Positions 1 through 12,639 are shown, numbered from the stretch's first letter. The stretch: 64,000 bases of DNA from Balaenoptera acutorostrata (GCF_949987535.1 NC_080065.1:39905239-39969238), one strand, 5' to 3'. A program made the numbers and translations. The notes: generated from the letters alone by a model not told the origin.

Positions 1-848
1 AAATGCGGCTGATGAATCAGAACTTCCCAGCCAAGATGTAATAGTTTTTGCCTGGTCATCAAATAAACATGCAGTCTTGCGTTATCCTGATGGAAGATTA
101 TGCATTTTCTGTTGACTAATTCCAGACGCTTTTCTTCGAGTGCTGCTTTCAGTTGATCTAAATGGAAGCATTACTTGTTGGAATTAATCATTTGGTTTTC
201 CGGAAAAAGCTCATAATAGGGGACTCCCTTCCAATCCCACCATATACACAACATCACCTTCTTTGGATGAAGACTGGCCTTTGGTGTGGTTGGTGGCGGT
301 TCATTTCGCTTGCGCCATATCTCTTCCATTCTACATTATTGTACAGTATCCACTTTTCATCGCCTGTCACAATTTGTTTTAAAAACATAAGGTTTTCGTT
401 ACGTTTAAGTAGAGAATCACATGCGGAAATACGGTCAAGAGGGTTTTTTTCGCTTATGTGGAACCCAAACACCAAACTGATTAACATAACCAAGCTGGTG
501 CAAATGATTTTCAGTGCTTGATTTGGATATGTTGAACATGTCGGCTGTCTCCTGCGTGGTATAATGTTGATTGTTTTCAATTAATGTCTCGATTTGATCA
601 CTGTCAACTTCACCTGGTCTACCCAACCCTGGAGCACCGTCCAGCGAGAAATCTCCAGCACGAAACTTCGCAAACCACTTTTGACATGTTTGATCAGTCA
701 CAGCACCTTCTCCATACACTGTACACATCTTTTTGTGTGTTTCAATTGCGTTTTTACCTTTCTTGAGATAATAAAGCATACTATGCCGAAAATGTTGCTT
801 TTTTTCTTCCATCTTCAATATTAAAATGGCTACACAAAAATTCACCAA
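1..848 (-). pseudogene. Mariner transposase pseudogene (two frameshifts, partial)
   Basis: The reading frame runs in three pieces on the minus strand: about 848-465 (N-terminal DNA-binding half with paired helix-turn-helix motifs, including QKWFAKFRAGDFSLDGAPG and TTQETADMFNIS), about 470-285 (ending after the TGDEKWILY motif, which holds the first catalytic aspartate), and about 285-1 (VMLCIWWDWKG, then HQDNAR with the second aspartate). Moving between pieces needs a frame change near 465 and near 285. The third aspartate of the D,D34D triad is outside the window. A likely start is the methionine of MEEKKQ, about 12 codons into the open frame. It encodes no functional enzyme as it stands. 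Confidence 0.88.
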
Positions 849-996
849 TTTTGATGTTTTTTTTTAAATGCATGCTGATATGACAACTATCACAATACAA
901 TCTAACAAAATTGTTTCTAATGAAGTTAAAGACAACTAAGTGCTACTGGAGCCATCTTACGGAAAAAAACAAACGAACTTTTTGGCCAACCCAATA
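1..996 (-). mobile_element. Mariner (Tc1/mariner) DNA transposon, truncated by the window edge
   Basis: The minus strand begins with a terminal inverted repeat at about 964-996 (reads TATTGGGTTGGCCAAAAAGT), followed by a short untranslated stretch and a mariner transposase reading into the window edge. The repeat matches the mariner family I recall from cattle and cetaceans (BTMAR1-like). The other terminal repeat and the third catalytic aspartate would lie before position 1. The element moved by cut-and-paste into a TA site. It is dead, because the transposase is frameshifted. Seen: repeat and protein motifs. Inferred: family name. Confidence 0.9.
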
Positions 997-1019
997 TTAT
1001 TCTAGAAAATGAGGAAGTG

Positions 1020-1986
1020 CTCAGAAATTGATGTAGACAGAAGCAGCTTGAAGAGGCCCCATTAGCCAAATATTGGAATGATTTGAGCATCAAAATAATG
1101 ATAGTAATGGATTATGATCCATTGAATAAAATAGAAAGCCATTTGTTCATATGGGTATAAACAAACGCATAACTAAATGGAGAGAAGAGGAAGCTGTTTG
1201 TTACACTAGAATGCAAGCTAATATATGTAGATGGAATGATAGAATTACGAATCATGTGGTAACCATCATACTAATAATTCAGTCACAAAACATCAATGGA
1301 TGCTAAAACTAGTGAGTGAAAAGTTGAAGAGGAATGTAATATTGACCTAGTCTCAAAGATTTGTTGATTACAAAGGGGAAAAAAAAATTTAGAGTGGAGA
1401 AACTTGGAACTTTATCCAGTGATAAAAGTTAACACCACAAGTAATAGGACAAATTGAAATTGTGTACCATCTGGTAGAATATAAGAATACAGCACCACTT
1501 CTGTGATTTTCCTGCCCAAAATGTGTAACCTGAATCTAATTAGTAGGAAACATCAAACACCTAAATTTAGGGACATTTTACAAAATAATTGGCTTTAATT
1601 TTTGAAAGTATCAAGTTCATGAGTGCTTAGGAGAGTTTGAGGAACTGTTTCAGATTAAAAGAGAAAAAAAAGACATTGCAAATGTAATTGTGGCCCTGGG
1701 TTGTATAATTTTGTTACAAAGAACATTACTGGGATAACTGGTAAGATCTTAATGGGGTATGTGGATTGTATAATAGCAATGTATCAAAGCTAATTTCCTG
1801 ATTTTAATGGTTGTATTGTGTTCATATAGGCAAATGCTCTGTTTGTAGGAATTGCACAGAAAGTATTCTGGGGTTGTGCAGAATGATGTCTCCAACTGAT
1901 GCTCAAATCATTCAGAAAAAAAATTAATTCACTGTAGCTACAAATTTTCTGTTAAAATTTTTAAATATTTCAAAAAAAAAAAAAAA
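1020..1986 (+). repeat. Ancient L1M-type 3' UTR relic
   Basis: The stretch follows the order of a familiar mammalian L1M/HAL1-like 3' region: an 'attatgatccattgaataaaa' start, 'tggagaaacttgg' and 'ccagtgataaaagtt' in the middle, 'gggacattttacaaaataat', then 'tatcaaagctaatttcctga' and an A-rich end at 1972-1986. It is strongly diverged and carries no reading frame. The exact subfamily is not settled. Confidence 0.65.
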
Positions 1987-1989
1987 CCC

Positions 1990-3200
1990 ACTCCAGGCAT
2001 ATGCTGTTTACAGGAGACATGCTTAAAACGTAATGAATGAATGCATGTAGTGGGATAGAGAAAATTTTACAGGGAAACTGCTAATAAAAAATCTGATACA
2101 GCTATATTTGTTATATAAAATAGACTTGGGGGAAAATCTTATTAGGGATAATGTAGACCATAATGTAATGGTAAAAAGCAACATTCACAAGGAATACATA
2201 ATAATTCTGAAGGTATAGATGCCTAACAACATAACTATCAAGTACAAGTTAATAGTATTACAATGAGAAACTTATACTTCCCCACTTATAGTGAATTTTT
2301 TAATACACACTTCTCAGTGTTTGATAGATAAAAAGACAATTAGTAAAGATATAGAAGATTTGAACTACACAATTAGCTAATTTTAAATAATAGATATTTA
2401 CAGAAGTCTGAACTTTCAAATTAGAGGATATACATTATTTCATGGAAACTTTACAAAAATTGACCCTTTTAGGCTGCAAAATGGGCTCAAACACAAAAAT
2501 ATTATAAAAAATCATGTTTTCTACCAATGCTATATATAAAATGGAATCAATAACCAGACCAATAATATATAATATCCAATAAGCACAGTTGTAAACAGTT
2601 CACCTTTCAGTGGCTACTTAGAAGGGAACAACAATATCAAAACTTACAGGATGTAAGTAAAAGTGCTTACAGAGTAATTTATAGCCTCAAAAATCACTTG
2701 TTAAGAAGAAAACATTTCAAAATTTAAGAGCTGTTCTTGAATTTAAGAACTAAGAGAAAAATCTGAGTCAACCCAAATATATCAAAATAAGAAAACTATA
2801 GACAATTTTAGTGAAATGAAAAGTACCAAAATAATAGAATAATCAAGAGATAGTGCTTTACATATATTGATAAATTATACTTGCTATAGCAAGAATGATG
2901 AAGGAAAATAAAACCCCTAAATAGGCATTGTTAAGAGTGAAAAGGGGAAAGTTCCACAGACACAGAGAGACTGAACAAATAATAAGTGAATTCTGTTGAA
3001 AACCTTAGTGAAAATTTTACTAAAATGGAAAATTTTCTAGACAAATATAATTTAACAAATACAATTTACCTATAAGACCATTAGAGTGATCGAAGCAGTA
3101 GTTTTAAAATCTGTCATCAGAAAATATCACAGCCAGGGAGTTTTAACACAAAGTGTTTTAGACATATACAGGTCAGATAGTTCCCATCTCCATTCTGGAA
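1990..3200 (+). repeat. Ancient L1M ORF2 relic (endonuclease to early RT region)
   Basis: Diverged DNA follows L1 ORF2 from the endonuclease part (near 'ctgtttacaggagacatgct') through 'gcctaacaacataactatca', 'gatagataaaaagacaatta' and 'gaagatttgaactacacaat' to the RT-proximal part near 3150-3195. The frame is destroyed by stops and indels. A CHR SINE inserted just after its end. Confidence 0.65.
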
Positions 3201-3235
3201 ACTGGAAAGGCAGGCGATGCTCCCTACATCATTTT

Positions 3236-3539
3236 TTTTTTTTTTTAAATTATTAGCACCTTTAATTATTATTTATTTGGCTGTGTTGGGTCTTCGCCTC
3301 TGCGCGAGGGCTTCCTCTAGCCGCGGCAAGCGGGGGCCACTCTTCATCGCGGTGCGCAGGCCTCTCACTGTCACGGCCTCTCTTGTTGCGGAGCACAGGC
3401 TCCAGACGCGCAGGCTCAGTAGTTGTGGCTCACGGGCCTAGTTGCCCCGCGGCATGTGGGACCCTCCCAGACCAGGACTCGAACCCATGTCCCCTGCACT
3501 AGCAGGCGGACTCTCAACCACTGCGCCACCAGGGAAGCC
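3236..3539 (-). mobile_element. CHR SINE (tRNA-Glu-derived)
   Basis: On the minus strand it starts ggcttccctggtggcgcagt (tRNA A-box region), continues through the B-box-like 'gggttcgagtcc', and ends in an A-rich tail (poly-T at 3231-3246 on the plus strand). It is flanked by the 14-bp duplication ccctacatcatttt at 3222-3235 and 3540-3553. Non-autonomous, moved by L1 machinery. Open frames crossing it are not genes. Confidence 0.93.
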
Positions 3540-3553
3540 CCCTACATCATTTT

Positions 3554-3699
3554 ATGTGGCTATATTGGAAGCTTCCTCAGGAGACACTCCTCCATATCTC
3601 TCTATCTCTTTCTCTTTCTCCCTCCTTCTCCACCTTTCTGTTAATTTCTAATCCATCTCATATGACCATGAATTCCCATTTTAAAATGACCTGGCAATT
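3554..3699. other. Unassigned sequence with C/T-rich stretch
   Basis: A C/T-rich stretch at 3585-3640 is the only visible pattern. Confidence 0.5.
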
Positions 3700-4015
3700 T
3701 ACATTTCAATTCAGCAATATTTATTGAGTAATTTACTATGTCCCAGGTCCTGTTAGAGTGTTTCCCTTATTTAAAAAAATCCTTTATAAACTATGTTAGT
3801 TTAAGAGAAGATTTGCTTTGAGCATTTTTGGAAGATAATGAACAATTATTATGTTCCTTTTTTATGCTAAGTTTCATGCTTGTTACTTTACACATCTTTT
3901 TATCTATACTTGTAACAATCGTATGTAATAGATAATAACAGATAGGAAAGCTGAGACTTTGATAATTAAGTAGAGGTAAACCCATGATGCAAACTCTCTA
4001 AACCTCTCTAAAACT
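3700..4015 (-). repeat. Probable MIR-family SINE relic
   Basis: Contains 'caatatttattgagtaattt actatgtcccaggtcctgtt' (split here for length) and later 'aggaaagctgagactttgat', in the order of a reverse-oriented MIR. Heavily diverged. Confidence 0.5.
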
Positions 4016-4159
4016 GAACCCTTAACTTCAAAGTACACACACTTTTCAGAAACCCAAATACTATCAGGGCAAATAACTCCTGAATATGATTCTCACAGAC
4101 ATTTTTTTTCTGAGTTGCAGACCCACAGCAGTTGCATAGGCACCTCCAACTCAACGTAT

Positions 4160-4970
4160 TTCAAGCTAAACATCTTATATTCTACACCTGCTCACCCCTA
4201 ACCTCCCTGAAGCCCCTTAGAGTTTGACCTCTCGGCAATCTCCCTTTTCCTCTTTTCAATGAATAGCTACCTAAGCTGTCAATCAGGGAGACCTCCTTGA
4301 CCTTCTCTCCATCACCATATCCACTCTGCTCACACCCAATTGTCCATTGAATTGTATTGGCTTCCTTCATAAATCTTGGATCCTTCCATTTTTCTCAAGA
4401 CTAGCTGTCACTACCTGGTCAAGCAAGTTTATTCTTCTCATCAGTGTGTTCTTGGCTATTGTCATGTTCTCACTTATTTCCGACTCTGCTTTTTCTCTGT
4501 GCCTATATTCTCTCCACAGCAGCTAGAGTGGTCTCCATATTTTTAGTATTATATCTCTTGTTACATGTTTCTTGCTTAAAATCCTTCTGTGGCTCCTCAT
4601 TTTCAGAATAAAGCCTATGATCCTTAGCCTGACATGCAAAGCCACCCATCTGTAATCTCATTCCTCTTTTGTTCCTCCCCCTCTATACTACTTGTTCTAA
4701 ATTACTATTAATTTCTTGAACAGCTGCACCCACATTTCCAAACCTTTGTGTCTGCTTCTAGCTCAACCATCTACTTTAGGAACTCCTTGTAAGTTTTTTC
4801 TTAAGGTTCTGGGAATACATAAACAATAGCAATTCTCATATGCCTTATAATGATCCATCTTCCCACCTGCATAAGACCAGGAGCTCCTTTAGTGAAGATC
4901 CTATGTCTTATTTATTTTTGTATCTCCAGGATTCAGAATAATTCCTGGCACATAAAAAGAGAAAACCAAT
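4160..4970 (-). repeat. L2 LINE relic
   Basis: Reads in the reverse order of an L2 3' region: 'ctccacagcagctagagtgg', 'cttaaaatccttctgtggct', 'agaataaagcctatgatcct', then 'ggagctcctttagtgaagat' and 'tgtatctccaggattcagaa'. Old, mammal-wide element with no intact frame. Confidence 0.7.
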
Positions 4971-5309
4971 GTGTTGTTGTGAAGCACTTTAATACGGAAT
5001 ATTTTTTGTGTACCTGATTTACTTATAGGACTTTCGGCTCTAGGAAAATCACTTATTTTCAAAAGTGAATCTCCTATCCTAGGAAAGGAGATTTGATATA
5101 AAATGAGAAAAACTACCGTCATTTACCTTGTTTTGAGAAATAGCTGAGAACAGAATAAAGGCCGAGGAAAAAGAAATATATTGGACATTCACTTTAATAT
5201 CAAGAAAGAATGGAATTTTTATAGAATAAGTCTGGCAATACCCCACCTAGGAAAGTATGAAGTAGTAGAAAGGGGGCAAAAGCAGTTCATATGACATGAA
5301 TTAAACCCT
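4971..5309. other. Unassigned AT-rich sequence
   Basis: No repeat or coding pattern recognised. Confidence 0.5.
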
Positions 5310-5460
5310 CTGGGCCTCATGTGAAGCTGGGTGTAATTCTCATCAGTAACGTAGGAATGAAATGGCTGCCCATCTAGCTTTACAAGCCTGCGAAGAGGCT
5401 TGGATGAGAAAAACTATATGAGACCATTTTGTAAAGTACACAGTGCTATCAAATATAAGA
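5310..5460 (+). repeat. MIR relic
   Basis: Order of MIR core: 'tgggcctcatgtgaagctgg', 'cgaagaggcttggatgagaa', 'tttgtaaagtacacagtgct'. Diverged. Confidence 0.55.
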
Positions 5461-5569
5461 TCCAAGACCATTGCAGTAAAAGATAACCCAGTTTATGGAG
5501 CCTTCCTGAACACCCATCAGGAGCACGGCATCACTGGGTTAGAGCTTCTCATTGTGTGTTGCCTACATC

Positions 5570-5695
5570 TCTCCCTGCTACAGTGTTAGTTACCCAAGCA
5601 TAGGGCCATGCCTTATAGCTTTGTATCTCCAGTGCCCAGTATAGTATCTGGGATATAGCGATTGCTCCATATATATTTGCTGACTGATTTATCAA
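5570..5695 (-). repeat. L2 3'-end relic
   Basis: 'gtatctccagtgcccagtat' followed by 'catatatatttgctgactga' is the reversed end of an L2 element. Confidence 0.6.
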
Positions 5696-6019
5696 AAGGT
5701 TGTTTGTAACCCGTGTTCTTTACTATGAGGTGATTGAAGAACATTCATGATAAGTCGTTTTTATAGATAGACTTGGGCATACTTTTAGTATTGGGGCATG
5801 ATTTTGATATTTGGTATTATTACAGACATTTTGACTGTTTTAATAAATTAACAACCTTTCAGAGAACTGTAAGAGGAGGAAGAGAAATAACAGTTATAGG
5901 TTAGTGACATTTGTGAAAGAACCATAAAATTATTACAAAGAATCCCTATCTTTTTCTACCTTCAGAACCTGATTTTTTATTTTAACTTTGACCATCACTT
6001 TATTCCTCCTAAAAATGAT
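5696..6019. other. Unassigned AT-rich sequence
   Basis: No repeat or coding pattern recognised. Confidence 0.5.
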
Positions 6020-6024
6020 GTGGA

Positions 6025-6160
6025 GCATTCTTCTTTTTCAACTTTTTATTTTGGGAAAATTTTATATTTACAGAAAAGTTGCAAAGATAATACAGAGGGC
6101 TTTCATGTATCTTTCACTCTATATCACGCTTCCCTTAATGTTACCATGTGACATAACCCG
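6025..6160 (-). repeat. Probable ancient L1M-type fragment
   Basis: 'caactttttattttgggaaa', then 'acagaaaagttgcaaagata' and 'ttaccatgtgacataacc' match a common old LINE-like tail in reverse. Subfamily not settled. Confidence 0.4.
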
Positions 6161-6174
6161 TTTATTTTTAATTT

Positions 6175-6342
6175 TTCCTTTCTTTAAAACTTTTATTGGA
6201 GTATAGATGATTTGCAATGCTGTGTTAGTGTACGGCTAAGTGAATCAGTTATACATATACATATATCCACTCTTTTTTAGATTCTTTTCCCATATAGGTC
6301 ATTACAGAGTATTGAATAGAGTTCCCTGTGCTATCATGACCA
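6175..6342 (-). mobile_element. 5'-truncated L1 3' end
   Basis: Reverse-oriented tail of the young cetartiodactyl L1: 'ttattggagtatagatgatt', 'gaatcagttatacatataca', 'agagttccctgtgctatcat'. A probable imperfect target duplication (tttatttttnattt) lies at about 6161 and 6343. About 170 bp long, with no coding capacity. Confidence 0.82.
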
Positions 6343-6356
6343 TTTATTTTTCATTT

Positions 6357-7384
6357 AAAATGAAGTAGAAGGTAATTTGAGCAACTGTTTGGTGGGACTG
6401 TCTGAAGAATTATGTGATACTCATTGGAGATTATAGAAGAGAACATTTTAGTTGCAGTGCCAGAATTAGGAATCACTGAGTCAGTCATAGATAATTACAG
6501 TCATGTAGAAACAACTGAACTTAGAACTTTGGCTCTGTAGAAAAATAACATAAGTCTGAGCGTAACCTCTGTAGATATGTTAATTGATTTGAAGTGTTCT
6601 TATAAAAATGGACACAAAAGACATTATTCTCTGGAAAAAACAAATTTGAATAATTCTATTCATTGTAGATTAGAAAAGGGTTGAAACAATTCTATATACA
6701 TAAAATTAAAGAAGATCATGATTAAAATAAAAATGTTGAAATATATGGCCATATTATAGGAAACTCTATAAGTTCACATAGTGGCTAATTGTAAGAGTAT
6801 TCACTTTATTTCAGCTGAGTATATGTAGATTTATACTTACATTATGGCCAAGTTAATTTCCTTGAAATATAATTGTTTGGATTTATTGTAAACTTAACTA
6901 TTACTTGGGGTTCTTTGCAATGAGTAATGGAAAAACAATAAATTATCCAAGCAAGAATTAGTACTTATAAGTAGTCTTTCATAGTATGTAAAGACAGTAA
7001 AATATGTTTGATATGGAATAAATACATAAGGCTATGTAAACAGGTTTTTGCTGGGTTTTTTTAACCTTTTAATATATGCCATATAGATATATATATTTCC
7101 CTTTGCTACATTCTTGCTGTATTATACAAGGCATAATATTACCTGTGAACCTAATACTCAAATATTTTAGGTTAGGCTGCTTTTGTAGTCAAGACATAAT
7201 TTAATGAAGAAGACCTGGTGAACACATTCAAGTTCCATGACACTTTTCTCTTCCTTCTGGTACACTTAAAAAATATAAAGATGTCAAATAATTCACTCAG
7301 TGGACTAAAGTTATCAAGTGAATGTAAGTATGTCACAGGCCTGAGAGCAGCCTCAGTGGAGTTCTGTGCCAAGATATCCATCTA
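6357..7384. other. Unassigned AT-rich sequence
   Basis: No repeat family or coding exon recognised. Short open frames here lack any recognisable motif. Confidence 0.5.
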
Positions 7385-7490
7385 CTACTCTAGGGAGTGC
7401 CGCTGCTTGCCCTGGATTCACTGTATGATCTTGAGCAAGTCACCTCACATTTGTGAACCTCAGTCAACCCATTTGGAGAATTAGGTAAAA
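7385..7490 (+). repeat. MIR relic
   Basis: 'atcttgagcaagtcacctca' and 'gaacctcagtcaacccattt' are the MIR core in forward order. Confidence 0.65.
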
Positions 7491-10225
7491 GCTAAGCCTT
7501 AGTGAGAAACAGATGCTACATCTGAGATCAGTTTTCTTATGTAAACAAGTAATTCCAAAGTTTAATTCCAAAGAAAGTCGCTGTGTGGATGACCATGATA
7601 CATCTGAGGTAGACAATTAGGCTAAGGCTTGTGGAATAAATATGTTTTTGGATAGAAATTACAGCACTGTAATATTACATCTGGGTTCTTAAAATTATTT
7701 TTATCTAATTTTTATTCCATCCTACTCTGTTTTTAGACATATACTGTTGTGATTTTTCATAAAAGTTATTTAATGCTTTTGGAGCTTTTCTTATATAGTA
7801 AATTATACTTCTAACAGGTCAATTAAGTTGTCAAGGTAGGGGGAAATATAACTCAAAATAGTCCAGTTATTACCTAGTGAAAGTCAATGAAAGTTAAGAC
7901 CTCTTCTTTTGGGATAAAAGTTAACAATCAAGGGATTTAAAGACATGTGGTTTTAAAGACAACAGTTTGCATTTTGGTTTAGTTCCCGGTAGATTACTTG
8001 TCACTTTGGTAAATTCTTACATTCTAAAACACTTTGCTGAAAAAGAGATAGATAATTTAATAAATTGAAAAGAATTCCTCAAAGGAAAGAAAAACTCTTG
8101 AGAAATACTAGTCTAAATTTCTCTCCTCTAAAACTGCTACTTCTGCTGATTGAAATAGCTATGAACATCAAAGTAAGATCTGTGGTTCCAAAAACTCTCC
8201 AAGCTTGCCATAACTCTAAACTTATATTTCCTGTGTTGACTTCACGTATTGCTATCATCGGTGCACATTTCAAAGCTTCAGGTTAAATGTGCTGTGGTTT
8301 CCCGTTGCATAACTTTTTGTATTTTAAAGTGGGAATAAGTAACATGTGAGTCAGCAAGCTCATGGACACTGTTGGAACTCCATCGGCTAGTTTATGATTC
8401 TCTGGTTTGTTTTTGGCAGATGGTGTTCTTGCCTTTGACATTAGCTAAGGGAGCAGTAGCTTGGCCTTTAAGTGGAAAACAATCCAGGAATTTCAGAAGA
8501 GGGGAGCTAAGCAACAAGAGGCCTGGAGCTATTATCTTCTGAAGAGACATGAAAAGCACTCCTGCCCCTGTGATTTTTCTCTGTTGCTCACAGAACTCTT
8601 TTGACTTCAGTGTGAGAAGAATATATCTGTGGTAGAATTTGACCCTGGGTTTCTTTAGTAACTATGTTAAGTCCAATTGAATGAGGTGCAAAATAACTGT
8701 TGACTAGAGTATAATCACCCATGGAAGACCAAGAATGTGATGGGCATAAATCTAAAAAAATGGGGGGCAGATGGGGAAAATCTAAGTTTAGATTTAATAT
8801 CTAGAGAAAATATCTAGCAGAAATATCCAATTCACTAAATATCTTGGGAAGAAGGCTAGATGACAGTAGCAAAAGGTCTATTATTTTGACATTAAAAAGT
8901 TTTGAATGAGCTCTCATCATGAACAATCTTATTACTGGTCTCCTTTGGAAAAGTTGAATTACAAATATTTTCCATTCTAAATTTCTTATATGAGTGGTGT
9001 GACATCTAGATGCAAAAAGTAATAATTCTTTATCCATCATGTTCTTCATATATGTAATATATGTATATTCTTCATATATAATATGTATCTATTCATACAT
9101 GTACTTCTTCACATATATGTTTATATATAATACCTGCAAATGCACATGCATATCTTTCTAAGCATTTGCCAAAGAATATTATTTTGATGTATACAAAAGA
9201 AGAGTAGCTTTTGTTCCATAAAAGACAAATTTCTTTTTCTAGGAATTGGAACTCTGACTTCCTCACATTCTGGAGCTGGAAGTGAGATTGATGAACATAA
9301 AGTAGGACACACATGTGGGAGCTCTTATGAATTGGAGCTATATGGGAATAATTAGTTCTATTATTCATCTGGCACAAATTTCAGATTCTACCACTGTTTT
9401 GTGTCTTGTAGCATGTTTAAAGAATAAGGGTGTTATAACAGTAAGAAAAGTTGGGGAGCATGAATTGATGTGCTAACCTTGGATCTGAAAGTTGATAAGA
9501 GGTGAATCAATGGTATTGAATATCCATTATTCAACCTCAGTGAATAAAATTGCTCTTCTGAAGCCACCTTCAGTGGGATTGATTTTTATAATTGATCAAG
9601 ATGAAAGGTCCAAAGGGTCCAAAATGTTTGCAGAAGGTATGATTCATAAAGATTGATCATGCATAAAGTTTTACAGAAAATAAACCTTCGGACAATGTCT
9701 TTTCAGCTGCCTCCTACTTTAAGATACTCTGAAAAGAACAAAACAACAATCTAAATTTCTACCAGAATCTTTGGCAGACTCTTAAGATAGTTTCATATAA
9801 GATTTTGAAACATTCTGCCTCAGTTACATACCCATTTTTGAGGAAAATTTTTCTGCCTACACACAGCTCTGAAGTCAATATTTGGTATGTATGTTATTTA
9901 TACTCTGATGTTCAGAGTGTATACAAAACTGAGTTATAAACTAGAATACATTTTAATTTGATAAAATGCCAGTCACAAAGGTTTTGTTGATTTTTAAATC
10001 ATCAATGAGTTTAATCTGTTAAATGTGACTGAAAAATTCTTTTTGTTGTGGTGTACAATTCCCAAAAAGCTTTGTATTTTCAAGTTTTAATATTTTTAAC
10101 ATTGATTTTTCATATTTAGAGATTTTTCTCTGAAGAATTCAAAGATCTTTGATTAGCATCTAATTCAACAATTTGTAAGGCAGGGAATTTCAAGGGAAAA
10201 CATATGGAATAATCTCTAGGTCAGA
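7491..10225. other. Unassigned AT-rich sequence, 2.7 kb
   Basis: Nothing coding is supported. A short AT-dinucleotide-rich patch lies at 9040-9135. The rest shows no repeat that I recognise and may be old unique intergenic DNA. Confidence 0.5.
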
Positions 10226-10230
10226 TTATT

Positions 10231-10618
10231 CCAGACAGAGAAAGACAAATATCATATGATATTGCTTACATGTGGAATCTAAAAAAAGGGTACAAATGAA
10301 CTTATCTACAAAACAGAAATAGAGTTACAGATGTAGAAGACAAACTTATAGTTACCAGGGGGTAAAGAGGGGTGGAGGGATAAATTGGGAGATTGGGATT
10401 GACATATACACACTACTATATATAAAATAGATAACTAATAAGGACCTACTGTATAGCACAGGGAACTCTATTCAGTACTCTGTAATGGCCTATATGAGAA
10501 AAGAATCTAAAAAAGAGTGGATATATGTATATGTATAACTGATTCACTTTGCTGTACACCTGAAACTACTAACTCAACATTGTAAATAAACTATACTCCA
10601 ATAAAAATAAAAATAAAA
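10231..10618 (+). mobile_element. 5'-truncated L1 3' end
   Basis: Starts in the last ORF2 codons (cagacagagaaagacaaata), includes the 3' UTR landmarks 'cctactgtatagcacaggga' and 'tgattcactttgctgtacac', and ends at the AATAAA signal in 'actccaataaaaataaaaat'. I did not find a convincing target duplication. Confidence 0.88.
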
Positions 10619-10673
10619 GAAATACGGGAGGATAAGCCAAGTGAATTCTCCTTTAAGAAAAATGGAATCTTTT

Positions 10674-11091
10674 TTTTTTTTTTAACATCTTTATTGGAGT
10701 ATAATTGCTTTACAATGGTGTGTTAGTTTCCACTTTATAACAAAGTGAATCAGCTATAAATATACGTATATCCCCATATCTCTTCCCTCTTGCATCTCCC
10801 TCCCTCCCACCCTCCCTATCCCACCCCTCTAGGTGGTCATAAAGCACCGAGCTGATCTCCCTGTGCTATGCGGCTGCTTCCCACTAGCTATCGATTTTAC
10901 ATTTGGTAGTGTATATATGTCCATGCCAGTCTCTCACTTTGTCCCAGCTTACCCTTCCCCCTCCCTGTGTCCTCAAGTCCATTCTCTAGTAAGTCTGCGT
11001 CTTTATTCCCGTCCTGCCCCTAGGTTCTTCAGAACCACTTTTTTTTTTTTTTTTAGATTCCATATATATACATTAGCATACGATATTTGTT
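10674..11091 (-). mobile_element. 5'-truncated L1 3' end
   Basis: Reverse-oriented L1 3' UTR with the pyrimidine tract 'ctccctccctcccaccctcc' (a G-rich tract on its own strand) and poly-T at 10669-10682. Flanked by agaaaaatggRatctttt-like copies at 10656-10673 and 11092-11109 (one mismatch), so this is an independent insertion. Confidence 0.93.
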
Positions 11092-11232
11092 AGAAAAATG
11101 GAGTCTTTTAAAATCAACGCCTTACTCTCACTTTTCTTCTTTCCCAACATTAATAGTGATCACCTCTCTGCTTTCTGGAATTAAAAAAAGTAGGAAAAGT
11201 GTTTTCTTTGATTAATAACTGTTCCACCTTGG

Positions 11233-11579
11233 GGCTTCCCTGGTGGTGCAGTGGTTGAGGGTCCACCTGCCAATGCAGGGGACACGGGTTCAATCCCTGG
11301 TCCAGGAGGATCCCATATGCTGCAGAGCAACTAAGCCCATGCGCCACAACTATTGAACCTGTGGTCTAGAGCCCGTGCACCACAACTACTGAGCCAGCAA
11401 GCTGCAACTACTGAAGCTCGTGCACCTAGAGCCTGTGTTCCGCAACAAGAGAAGCCACCGCAATGAAAAGTGTGCCCCCACCCTGGGCTCGTGGTAGCTA
11501 GAGGGAGCCCGCGTGCAGCAACGAAGACCCAACACAGCCAAAAATAAATAAATAAAATAAATAAATTAAAAAAAAGAAA
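11233..11579 (+). mobile_element. CHR SINE, long variant
   Basis: Begins ggcttccctggtggtgcagt, with B-box-like 'gggttcaatccc', and ends 'gaagacccaacacagccaaa' plus an A-rich tail. Target duplication aactgttccaccttgg is exact at 11217-11232 and 11580-11595. It is longer than its neighbours because the 'caactactgaRcc' block is repeated three times near 11346-11425. Confidence 0.95.
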
Positions 11580-11595
11580 AACTGTTCCACCTTGG

Positions 11596-12639
11596 CACTA
11601 AATTGAGATGGATTCTTTTACTTCCATTCAGTGACTCAATGAGTACTTCCTGTGTCTTTGAGGGAGGCTAGGAGCATGAGGTGATTGACAATTTAACTGG
11701 TTTGGATAAGTTCATGATTCCTTCTATTTCCTTTCTACTTTTTTCACGCAACTTTTCAAGAACATCAGTTACGGAAAAAGGATTAGGTTGTTCTATATCA
11801 CTGTACCTACTCAGCAATCCTGAGGATGTCCAGCACTTTTCTTCTTTATCCTCTTTGTGAAGGACATCAGTTGTATTTGCTTGTACAGAATCTAGCCACT
11901 TCCTTTTGGTAACGCCTCTGATTTTCATTTGAGGGATCACCTTTCTCCCATCCTTAGTCCATGTGGTTTAGGTGGGATTAGTTTCTCCACTTGGAGCCAA
12001 AAGTGGCTACATGACCCAGATTTGCTCATAAGAACATTCTATTCCTCTGACCACAATGATATCCAAATCAGGTTACCCATACTCAGTCCTGGGACTCCTG
12101 TGGGAAGCACTGATTTTTTTTAAAAAGTTCTTTCAATCAGATTTGCTGAGCTGTAGGAAGATGCTCTTGCAAAAGGAAAAATTACCAGACAATGAGGGCA
12201 ACCCAGAGGAAAGTAGAGCTACATGTAGAGGGACATTTACTGATAATATCATTTGAATACCCGTATCCAACTCTGCCTGAAGATAACTATGCTGGACATT
12301 TTAGTTGTAAACAGTTCCCTTCAATCATTTTATTTATCTTAATTCACTTTGAATTGAGTTTCTGTCATTAGGAGCAAAATAATTCTTCTCCACATTACAT
12401 TCCAAAAGCACTAGTGTTTAGTATCATATAAACAAAATACCAATATAATGCTCATCTGTGATGTAGTTCAAAACTTTCTAAAATCTGTAATGTGTGGGTG
12501 CTGGAGAATGTCATCTTCATAATCAATCTCTCCATTTTGTTTTGAATTTAAAATACAGATTATTACAGAATCATAGAATTTTCAAGCTTGGGAAAACTTC
12601 AGAGACTGTTTCATCTAACCCTTTCACATTATGTAGCAG
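11596..12639. other. Unassigned sequence
   Basis: An open minus-strand frame at 11668-11940 (90 codons) has no recognisable domain. The segment 11935-12115 ('ccttagtccatgtggtttag', 'tggctacatgacccagattt') resembles an old interspersed repeat that I cannot name. Confidence 0.4.
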
